The notes under the pieces: generated by a model
Told to the model about the DNA's origin: nothing
Seen by the model: only the letters and a program-made list of their open reading frames with translations
Databases searched by the model: none
In this document: positions 1-6,116 of the stretch, one piece after another
Numbering within the stretch: position 1 is the first letter of the stretch
How the letters are laid out: every line of letters begins with the position of its first letter
Assembly (NCBI GenBank): GCA_937871685.1
Contig: CALMOL010000204.1
Location: 1 to 12,968 of the forward strand
Direction of reading: 5' to 3'
Origin: an uncultured Verrucomicrobiota bacterium
Lineage (GTDB): Bacteria; Verrucomicrobiota; Verrucomicrobiia; Chthoniobacterales; SZAS-18
Length of the DNA stretch: 12,968 nt
Translations under genes and position numbers: made by a program

Positions 1-278
1 CGCGGCGCCACCGGCGCAGCGCCCCGCCCCGAAGAGGGGGCCGGCGCGCCGGGGAAGGCCACCGGGCGCGCGCCGGGCAGGGGCGGCGGTGCGTCCGGCG
101 AGGAGCGCAGCGGCATGGGTCGCACCACCGTGTTCGGTAGCGCCACGCGCCGGCCTACGCTGGTCTCGGCGCCAGCAGCCTCGTCCGAGGGCGGGGCGGG
201 CGGCGCGGCGGGCGCGGGCGTCGGCTCCTCTTTGCCAGCGCCTTTGGAGCGGAAGAGGTTGGAAAACGAGAAGGCCAT
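1..278 (-). CDS. Pro/Ala-rich hypothetical protein, N-terminal part only
   Basis: An ATG at 278 on the minus strand opens a frame with no stop to the window edge (92 complete codons). The start reads MAFSFSNLFRSKGAGKEEPT and is followed by a low-complexity Pro/Ala/Ser-rich stretch with scattered Arg and Val; no folded domain is visible in this part. Codon third positions are mostly G or C, as in the neighbouring pilB-like gene, which supports real coding. It lies 56 bases downstream of the ATPase gene on the same strand, so it probably belongs to the same operon. The disordered, proline-rich N-terminus could be a linker before a domain outside the window. I do not recognise the family. No Shine-Dalgarno sequence is visible before the ATG. 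Confidence 0.6.
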   Translation of the reverse strand, partial: MAFSFSNLFRSKGAGKEEPTPAPAAPPAPPSDEAAGAETSVGRRVALPNTVVRPMPLRSSPDAPPPLPGARPVAFPGAPAPSSGRGAAPVAP

Positions 279-334
279 GCGGGCGTCGGCTTTAGGGGCG
301 GGGAAGGCGGACGAGAGGGAAAATTGCGGGACGG

Positions 335-2047
335 TCAGTCTTCGGACGTGAGGCGCCACACCTCCTCAAGAGTGGTGATGCCTTCATAGGCTTTGTCAAC
401 GCCAGCTTGGCGCAGCGTCTTCATTCCCTCGGAAACGGCTTGGTTCTTCATGACGGCGGCGGAGGCGCGCTTGATGATGAGGCGGCGGATGGATTCGGTC
501 ACCGGCAGCACTTCCAGGATGGCGGCGCGCCCGGAGTAGCCGCGGCCCTTGCAGCGGTCGCACCCCGCGCCGCGGTAGAAGACGGCGTCCGAGGTGGGAT
601 CGAGGCCCACGCGCTCGAGCAGTTCGGGCTCGGGATGGAATTCCTCGCGGCAGTTCTGGCAGATGCGCCGCACGAGGCGCTGGGCGCAGGTGAGCAGCAG
701 CGAGGACGAGATGAGGAAGGGCTCGATGCCCATGTCGTCCAAGCGCGTGATGGCGCCGGCGGCATCGTTCGTGTGCAGCGTGGAGAGCACTTGGTGGCCG
801 GTAAGAGCGGCCTTCACGGCAATGTCGGCCGTCTCGTTGTCGCGGATCTCGCCGATCATCACGATGTCCGGGTCCTGCCGCAGGATGGAGCGCAGCGCGG
901 TGGCGAAATCGAGGCCCACGGTGCCGTTGACGGCCACTTGGTTGATGCCGGCGAGCTGGTATTCCACTGGGTCCTCGACGGTGACGATGTTGTATTCGGG
1001 CGAATTCAGCTCGGAAAGCACTGAGTAGAGCGTGGTGGTCTTGCCCGAGCCGGTGGGGCCGGTGAGCAGGATCATGCCGTGAGGGGCGTCCACGGCCTTC
1101 CGAAAGACGTTATAGGTGTCCTGCGAGAGACCGAGACCGTCGAGCGAGCCGGTCAAGGTGGATTTGTCCAGCAGTCGAATGACGATCTTCTCGCCGTTCG
1201 TGCACGGCAGGAACGAGATGCGCAGGTCCACCTCCTTGCCGGCCACGCGGATGCGGAAGCGGCCGTCCTGCGGGAGACGCCGCTCGGCGATGTTGAGACC
1301 GGCGAGGATCTTGATGCGCGAGGAGATCGCGTTTTGCAGGTGCTTGGGCGGACCGGCGGCCTCCACGAGGTTGCCGTCGAGGCGGTAGCGGAGCTTGATG
1401 TTCTTGTCGCCGGGCTCGATGTGAATGTCGGAGGCCTTGTCGCGGATGGCCTGCACGAGCATCAGGTTGACGATCTTGATGACCGGGCCGTCCTCGGAGG
1501 AGAGCGCGAGCTTGTCGAGGTCGATCTCTTCGCGACGGTTGGCCACGGCCTCCACGTCCGCGTCGGCCCCGGCGGCGGCCTCCTTCATCACCTCGTCCAT
1601 CATGCCGGCGGCCTGCTGCACGCCGGAAAGGGCATCGATGATCGCCTTCTCGGTGGCGATCATGGGGACGATCTGGAGCTTGGTGCGCGCCTTGAGGTCA
1701 TCGATGGCGAGCACGTTGAGCGGGTCAGCCATCGCCACGAAGAGCCGCGGCCCGAGCACGGCCACGGGGGCGAGCTTGTAATTCTTGGCGAGGTCCTTGG
1801 GGACGAGGTTCAGCACATCCTCGGGCACGCGCACCTTGGCGAGGTTGATCGGCGAGGCGCCCAGGCAGCGCCCCATGGCCATCACCATGTCCTGCTCGGT
1901 GACGAAGCCCTTGTCGGTGAGCAGGCGCACGAGCCGGCCACCCTGCTTGCGCTGGATCTCGACGACCTCGTTGAATTGGTTAGGCAGCAGCAGGCCATCC
2001 TCGATGAGGATTTCCGCGATGCGCTCGCCGAAGGATTTGGCACCCAT
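335..2047 (-). CDS. pilB: PilB/GspE-type secretion and pilus assembly ATPase
   Basis: This 570-residue protein is a hexameric cytoplasmic ATPase of the GspE/PulE/PilB family, which powers pilin or pseudopilin assembly at the inner membrane. Residues 5-140 form an MshEN-like N-terminal domain, and a hydrophilic Ala/Asp-rich linker runs from about 145 to 175. The ATPase core carries Walker A GPTGSGKTT (330-338, Lys336), the Asp box TVEDPVEYQ (356-364), Walker B DPDIVMIGEIRD (392-403, Glu400) and the His box GHQVLSTLHTN (417-427). The zinc-finger cysteines are present as CQNC (463-466) and CDRC (496-499). Length matches PilB (about 570) better than GspE (about 500), but PilB and GspE cannot be separated firmly without the rest of the locus. 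It sits 39 bases after the TPR/MshEN-like gene and 56 bases before a Pro/Ala-rich gene, suggesting one operon. All ATPase motifs look intact. The ATG at 2047 has no Shine-Dalgarno sequence. Confidence 0.95.
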   Translation of the reverse strand: MGAKSFGERIAEILIEDGLLLPNQFNEVVEIQRKQGGRLVRLLTDKGFVTEQDMVMAMGRCLGASPINLAKVRVPEDVLNLVPKDLAKNYKLAPVAVLGPRLFVAMADPLNVLAIDDLKARTKLQIVPMIATEKAIIDALSGVQQAAGMMDEVMKEAAAGADADVEAVANRREEIDLDKLALSSEDGPVIKIVNLMLVQAIRDKASDIHIEPGDKNIKLRYRLDGNLVEAAGPPKHLQNAISSRIKILAGLNIAERRLPQDGRFRIRVAGKEVDLRISFLPCTNGEKIVIRLLDKSTLTGSLDGLGLSQDTYNVFRKAVDAPHGMILLTGPTGSGKTTTLYSVLSELNSPEYNIVTVEDPVEYQLAGINQVAVNGTVGLDFATALRSILRQDPDIVMIGEIRDNETADIAVKAALTGHQVLSTLHTNDAAGAITRLDDMGIEPFLISSSLLLTCAQRLVRRICQNCREEFHPEPELLERVGLDPTSDAVFYRGAGCDRCKGRGYSGRAAILEVLPVTESIRRLIIKRASAAVMKNQAVSEGMKTLRQAGVDKAYEGITTLEEVWRLTSED

Positions 2048-2086
2048 TGTGGTGGCGGGGGATTTGGGACGAGGCGAGGAGAAGGA

Positions 2087-3037
2087 TCAGTCGGCGGCGT
2101 CGAGGCGATACACGTCGCGCAGCACGCGCACGAGGGCGGCGGGCTTAGCCAGATACCACTGGATGTGGTAGTCGAGCTGTGAGGCGGCGGCCTCCTTGGC
2201 CGCGGCGTCGAAGGGATTGCACAGCGCGATCATCACCGTGCGCGAGACCACGTCGAAGGGCACCAGCAGGCGGCCGATGGTGAGCGTCTCGGGCAGGAGG
2301 CGCACGATGGCGCGGTCGATGTCGTAGCTCTCCAGCGGCACGTAGCCGGACTTGGTGATCTCGACGAGCTGGCCGAGCAGGAGGTCCACCGCGGGGCCGC
2401 CGTCGCGCGCGATTTCCTCGAGCAGCGAGGGCGCGGGCGTCATCGAGCCCGGCGAGCGCCGGGTGGTGGCGGCGCGGACCTTTTGGAAGGACGCGGTGGC
2501 GAGCGCCTCGGGGACCATCCGGTGGTGCGCGAGGAAAGAGGCGAAGTGCCCATTGCCATCCTCCTCCGGCAGCATGGCCGGCATGACCGGCGCACCTTGG
2601 CCGGGCAGTCGCTTGGTGCGCGGCACCTGCATGAGGTTCGCAGCCTCGGGCGACTCGATCTGGCCGTTGGCAGCGGGGGCGAGGGGAGGCGGCGCGCTGC
2701 TGGCGGAGGGCGCTGCGGTGGCGCGGGCGCTGGAAGGCAGCCCCATGCGGCTCTCGATCTCGCCCATGAGCGCGAGCACGTCAGCCGCGGTCGGCTCCTT
2801 GAGCAGGATGCCCTCGCACTCCAGCAGCGCGCTCGAATACAGGCCGCTTTGTAGATACGCCTGCGCCAGCCGGCGCGCGACGCGCAGGGCTTCGTTCTGC
2901 TGGCCGATCTTGACGTAAGCCTCCTTGAGGATGTCGAGCGACTGGCAGTCGTCGGGCTGCGTCTGCGTGATGACCTCGAACATCTCGATGGTCTGCAAAA
3001 TTTGTGCTCGCTCCTCGCTCGAAAGGTTGACGTCCAT
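2087..3037 (-). CDS. TPR protein with ATPase-less MshEN/GspE_N-like C-terminal domain
   Basis: With the ATG at 3037 (MDVNLSSEERAQ) the product has 316 residues. Residues 5-98 look like paired amphipathic TPR helices (QTIEMFEVITQTQPDD, YVKIGQQNEALRVARRLAQA, YLQSGLYSSALLECEGILLK). A Pro/Ala/Ser-rich linker follows to about 160. Residues 163-312 parallel the N-terminal domain of the adjacent ATPase: the segment 231-310, with RAIVRLLPET and VMIALCNPFDAAAKE, matches the ATPase's VLNLVPKD and LFVAMADPLNVLAID in order and spacing. There is no Walker A or B, so it is not an ATPase. It likely acts as a scaffold or regulator in the same pilus or secretion system; this is inferred from domain similarity and operon position. 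An ATG at 3073 (12 residues longer) and a TTG at 3169 are alternative starts. I prefer 3037 because the upstream stretch is proline-rich and lies in the divergent spacer. Confidence 0.8.
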   Translation of the reverse strand: MDVNLSSEERAQILQTIEMFEVITQTQPDDCQSLDILKEAYVKIGQQNEALRVARRLAQAYLQSGLYSSALLECEGILLKEPTAADVLALMGEIESRMGLPSSARATAAPSASSAPPPLAPAANGQIESPEAANLMQVPRTKRLPGQGAPVMPAMLPEEDGNGHFASFLAHHRMVPEALATASFQKVRAATTRRSPGSMTPAPSLLEEIARDGGPAVDLLLGQLVEITKSGYVPLESYDIDRAIVRLLPETLTIGRLLVPFDVVSRTVMIALCNPFDAAAKEAAASQLDYHIQWYLAKPAALVRVLRDVYRLDAAD

Positions 3038-3235
3038 GAGGGGGTGTGGCGGCGGGGACTCAGCTAGAAGCATGCCCCCGGGAATGGTCGGGAGCGAGGC
3101 GGGGATGTCGGGAAATTCTTGGCGCGCCGCCGTGGGGAGAAGCTGCGAGACGCGAGTTGCGCGGGACAAGGCCCGCCGCTCTTATTTGGCCCCATCTCGA
3201 CGGCGTTTTCCAATCCTTTTCGCTTCGGCCCGCCC
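3038..3235. promoter_or_regulatory. Divergent intergenic region, TPR gene versus hisI
   Basis: This 198-base spacer separates the divergent starts of the secretion block (minus) and hisI-trpE (plus), so promoters for both must lie here or inside the coding starts. I see only weak candidates, for example TTGCGC at 3157-3162 followed by CTTATT at 3181-3186. No leader peptide, T-box or tryptophan attenuator structure was recognised. The promoter role is inferred from gene orientation alone. Confidence 0.3.
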
Positions 3236-3697
3236 ATGTCCCTGTCTGCTCCCGAGCCGCCCGCCGCCAATCCTTTCGATGACCTGCGCTGGGACGCTGC
3301 TGGTCTCGTGGCCGCGGTGGTGCAGCAGGCCGCGCCAGACGACGACGGCCGCGCCGACGCCCCGCCGCCCGCCGGCCGCGTGCTGATGCTCGCGTGGATG
3401 AACCGCGCATCGCTCCGCCTCACGCTCCAAACGCGCCGCATGCACTACTGGAGCCGCTCGCGCGGAAAACTCTGGCTCAAGGGTGAGACCAGCGGCCACT
3501 TCCAGGAGGTGGTGCGCTGGCGCCGTGACTGCGACGGCGACGCGCTCCTCTTCGTCGTGCGCCAGACCGCCGCCGCCTGCCACAACGGCTACGAGAGTTG
3601 CTTCTACCAGGAGATGGACTTCGCGGGAAACCCCCGGCCGCTCCGCGAGGCGCCGCGCTTCGAGCCGAAGCAGGTCTATGCCCCGGCGAGCGCATGA
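3236..3697 (+). CDS. hisI: Phosphoribosyl-AMP cyclohydrolase
   Basis: This 153-residue protein catalyses the third step of histidine biosynthesis, opening the adenine ring of phosphoribosyl-AMP, in the cytoplasm. Family hallmarks are clear: RVLMLAWMN (48-56), THE stretch HYWSRSRGKLWLKGETSGH (70-88), the metal-binding DCDGDALL (98-105) and ACHNGYESCF (114-123). Cys99, Cys115 and Cys122 keep the spacing (16 and 7) of the zinc ligands known in archaeal HisI. There is no HisE pyrophosphohydrolase domain, so this is the stand-alone form. Residues 31-46 are an Asp/Pro/Ala-rich insertion before the first conserved strand, slightly longer than usual. The ATG at 3236 is preferred over the upstream in-frame TTG at 3119, because homology begins after it and the upstream sequence looks non-coding. 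Its TGA overlaps the trpE start, indicating co-translation. Confidence 0.95.
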   Translation: MSLSAPEPPAANPFDDLRWDAAGLVAAVVQQAAPDDDGRADAPPPAGRVLMLAWMNRASLRLTLQTRRMHYWSRSRGKLWLKGETSGHFQEVVRWRRDCDGDALLFVVRQTAAACHNGYESCFYQEMDFAGNPRPLREAPRFEPKQVYAPASA

Positions 3698-5250
3698 TGA
3701 ACGCGCTGTCGATTCAACCCGGGCGCGAAGAGTTCGGCCGCCTCGCCGCCACCGCGCCGTGGGTGCCGCTCACCGCGGAGTTCATCGCGGACACCGAGAC
3801 GCCGGTGGGCGCGTTCCAAAAGCTGCTCGACGAGGACGCGTCGCTCGGCGGCGACGGCGGCGCCAGCTTCCTGCTGGAATCCGCCGAGCAGGCCGAGGGC
3901 ATCGGCCGCTATTCGTTCATGGGCATCCGCCCGCTGGCGACGTGGGAATTGCGCGATCGCGAGATCCGCGTGATCCGCGCCGGGCAGCGCGAGCCCGAGC
4001 GGATTGAGATTCCTCCGGGCGGCGACCCGCTCGCGTTTCTCGAGGGAGAAATGGCGCGTTGCCAGCCGGCGAGGATTCCCGCGCTGGCTGGCGTGCCCTT
4101 CGTGGGCGGCGCGGTGGGCTGGCTGGGCTACGAGATGGCGCGCTGGTTCGAGCCGACGCTGCCCCCACCCCCGCCGGACGCGCTCGGGCTGCCGGACGCC
4201 ATCTTCCTGCTCACCGACGTGCTGCTGGTCTTCGACCACCGCCACCGCCGGCTGCGGATCATGGTCCATGCGCGCACCGGGCCGGGCACGGACGCCACCA
4301 CCGCCTACGACGAGGCCACCGCGCGCCTGCGCCGTCTCGCGCGTCGCCTGGAATCTCCTTACCGCCTGCGTGCCGTGCGGCCGTGGCCGCGACTAGGTGG
4401 CGACCTCCCCGTAGCCGCGTCGAACACCACGCGCGAGGAATACGAGGCCATGGTGCGCACGTGCCAGGAGCACATCCGCGCGGGCGACATCTTCCAGTGC
4501 GTCCCTTCGCAGCGGTTTACCACGCTCTTCGCCGGCACGCCCTTGGCACTCTACCGCGCGCTGCGGCTGGTGAATCCGTCACCCTACATGTTCCTGCTGC
4601 GTTTCGCGATGGGCGGGCCCGCCTTCGTCGGCTCCTCGCCCGAGGTCCACGTCCGCGCGCTGGGCGGCCGGGTGGAGATCCGCCCCATCGCCGGCACGCG
4701 CCGCCGCGGGGCCACGCCCGAGGAGGACGCCGCGCTGGCCGCCGAGCTCCTGGCCGATCCGAAGGAGCGCGCCGAGCACCTGATGCTCGTGGACCTCGCG
4801 CGCAACGACGCCGGCCGCGTGTCCAAGTTCGGCACCGTGCGCGTGACCGACTTCCTGCGTGTCGAGCGCTATTCGCACGTCATGCACCTTGTCTCCGATG
4901 TGACCGGCGAGCTGCCCGCCGGCACGAGCGCCGCCGCCGTGCTGCGCGCCACCTTCCCCGCCGGCACCGTGACCGGCGCGCCGAAGGTGCGCGCGATGGA
5001 GATCATCTCCTCGCTGGAGAAGTCCAAGCGCGGCTTCTACGCCGGCGCCGTGTGCTACCTCGGCCACGACGGCTCGCTGGATTCCTGCATCGCCCTGCGC
5101 TCCGTCGTCCTCCAGGATGGCCAAGCCCACGTCCAGGCCGGCGCCGGCGTGGTCGCCGACTCCGTGCCCGCCAGCGAGCACCAGGAAACCGTGAATAAGG
5201 CCGCCGCCGTGCTGCGCGCCGTGGAACTGGCACGCGAGATGGAAGAGTGA
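3697..5250 (+). CDS. trpE: Anthranilate synthase component I
   Basis: The 517-residue product condenses chorismate with ammonia (delivered by the TrpG glutaminase) to anthranilate, the first committed step of tryptophan synthesis. The N-terminal half (about 20-180) has the LLES motif (59-62), known in TrpE as part of the tryptophan feedback site, and YSFMG (72-76). The chorismate-binding domain (about 245-510) shows AGDIFQCVPSQRF (261-273), PIAGTRRRG (330-338), EHLMLVDLARND (360-371), FPAGTVTGAPK (420-430) and GAGVVADS (482-489), all as expected for an active enzyme. PIAGT and the LLES motif favour TrpE over PabB or isochorismate synthase. The start is ATG 3697 or the adjacent ATG 3694; both overlap the hisI stop. 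No trpG or other trp gene is in the window. The gene is extremely GC-rich (one 60-base stretch at 4921 is 50 G/C). Confidence 0.94.
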   Translation: MNALSIQPGREEFGRLAATAPWVPLTAEFIADTETPVGAFQKLLDEDASLGGDGGASFLLESAEQAEGIGRYSFMGIRPLATWELRDREIRVIRAGQREPERIEIPPGGDPLAFLEGEMARCQPARIPALAGVPFVGGAVGWLGYEMARWFEPTLPPPPPDALGLPDAIFLLTDVLLVFDHRHRRLRIMVHARTGPGTDATTAYDEATARLRRLARRLESPYRLRAVRPWPRLGGDLPVAASNTTREEYEAMVRTCQEHIRAGDIFQCVPSQRFTTLFAGTPLALYRALRLVNPSPYMFLLRFAMGGPAFVGSSPEVHVRALGGRVEIRPIAGTRRRGATPEEDAALAAELLADPKERAEHLMLVDLARNDAGRVSKFGTVRVTDFLRVERYSHVMHLVSDVTGELPAGTSAAAVLRATFPAGTVTGAPKVRAMEIISSLEKSKRGFYAGAVCYLGHDGSLDSCIALRSVVLQDGQAHVQAGAGVVADSVPASEHQETVNKAAAVLRAVELAREMEE

Positions 5251-5300
5251 GGGGGCAGGGAGAAGGTATAAAAGACGCGGCGAAGCGCGCTGCGGACCGT

Positions 5301-5333
5301 GCCTTGGTTGAGGGAAAACAAGGCCCAGCCTTG
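5301..5333 (+). repeat. Nested inverted repeats able to form two alternative hairpins
   Basis: In the 259-base gap after trpE, GCCTTG (5301-5306), CAAGGC (5319-5324) and GCCTTG (5328-5333) lie in a row. The middle arm can pair with the left one (12-base loop) or with the right one (3-base loop CCA), but not both. No run of T follows, so it does not look like a classical intrinsic terminator. It lies about 50 bases past the trpE stop. The rest of the gap shows no gene or clear promoter. Confidence 0.35.
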
Positions 5334-5509
5334 CGCGGCCGCTTATGACACTTCTTCTCGTTCGATCAGGCAACCGCGATAATGGGCATGTGCGTTTGCA
5401 TTCATTGAGTGTCATACCGGCCTTGGTGTTCGGCTGGTTGCCTTCTTGCTTTAGCGCGTTTCCCCCGCCGCGCTTGAGCTGCGTCACTTCATCCCAACTC
5501 GGTCTGGTC

Positions 5510-6055
5510 ATGAAACTACCTCATCACAATTGGTGCTTTGCTGCATTCGTTGCCTCCGTCGCAATCTTCGCCCCCTCTGCGCTTGCGCAGCAAAATCCCG
5601 CGGTCGCGAACTCCGCGCCTGCTCCAGCCTTGGCGAATGGTGGATCGTTTCTGCCCTTCCAATCCACGTTGCGCGATCCCGCCTGGGAAGCAGCCCGGCG
5701 CCCGGCCATTTCTGTGCAAAATCCCGGCGATTCCGCGGTCAAGCTGGCCGGCGGCGCGGCGCGCGGGGCGGTCCGGCAAATCGCCCGCTTCAGGGCAGAC
5801 CGGGGCGCCTCGACACTGCACCTAACCTTTGGCGCTTCTCAGGCGGGCAAGCCCGTGCAGATTCTCTGCCTGGGTGGCGGAACGGTGACCGCCGCGGGCA
5901 TCAACACCGCCAAGGACGCCACGGACAAGCATCCGCGCGTGGGCAGCGATGGGGTCCTGTTGCTCTCCTTCCAGCCCCCGGCCAGCGGCGCGCGCTCCAC
6001 GCTGCTCGTTGAACTGGAGAGCGTGCGCACCCTCGTGCACCTCGTGCGCGAATGA
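5510..6055 (+). CDS. Small secreted protein of unknown function, upstream of rhs
   Basis: From the ATG at 5510 the product has 181 residues. It opens with a clear Sec signal peptide (basic/polar MKLPHHNW, hydrophobic 10-21, likely cleavage SALA|QQ at 26/27). There is no lipobox cysteine. After a Pro/Ala-rich stretch, residues 100-180 look mainly beta-stranded, with alternating hydrophobic residues (HLTFGAS, KPVQILCLGGGTVTAAG, DGVLLLSFQPP, RSTLLVELESVRTLVHLV). I do not recognise the family. An in-frame ATG at 5345 would add 55 residues but would bury the signal peptide, so the later start is chosen. The rhs gene begins 61 bases downstream on the same strand, so the two are probably co-expressed. 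A role as a partner of the Rhs protein in the envelope is inference from position only. Confidence 0.75.
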   Translation: MKLPHHNWCFAAFVASVAIFAPSALAQQNPAVANSAPAPALANGGSFLPFQSTLRDPAWEAARRPAISVQNPGDSAVKLAGGAARGAVRQIARFRADRGASTLHLTFGASQAGKPVQILCLGGGTVTAAGINTAKDATDKHPRVGSDGVLLLSFQPPASGARSTLLVELESVRTLVHLVRE

Positions 6056-6116
6056 AGCCGCCAGCCTCTTTCTCACCCATCCCCTTTCTATCGCAGCCTC
6101 CCCTTTTTTTCGCCCC

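Noticed and set aside
89..351. Short plus-strand frames at the left edge
   Set aside because: Arg/Ala-rich products antisense to the better-coded minus-strand frame that starts at 278.
1079..2182. A 367-codon plus-strand frame over the ATPase gene
   Set aside because: His/Asp/Glu-rich shadow of the PilB-type ATPase gene, whose motifs are unmistakable on the other strand.
3038..3169. N-terminal extension of the TPR protein to a TTG at 3169
   Set aside because: Requires a rare start, adds a proline-rich stretch without structure and occupies the divergent promoter spacer.
4579..5511. A 310-codon minus-strand frame over trpE and the following gap
   Set aside because: Mostly antisense to trpE with a Gly/Ala/His-rich product; the non-overlapping part shows no protein-like features.
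6104..6110. T7 run before rhs as an intrinsic terminator
   Set aside because: No GC-rich hairpin precedes it; it is part of a C/T-rich leader.
5949..6116. N-terminal extension of the Rhs protein to an ATG at 5949
   Set aside because: Would overlap the secreted-protein gene by about 100 bases and place the signal peptide internally.
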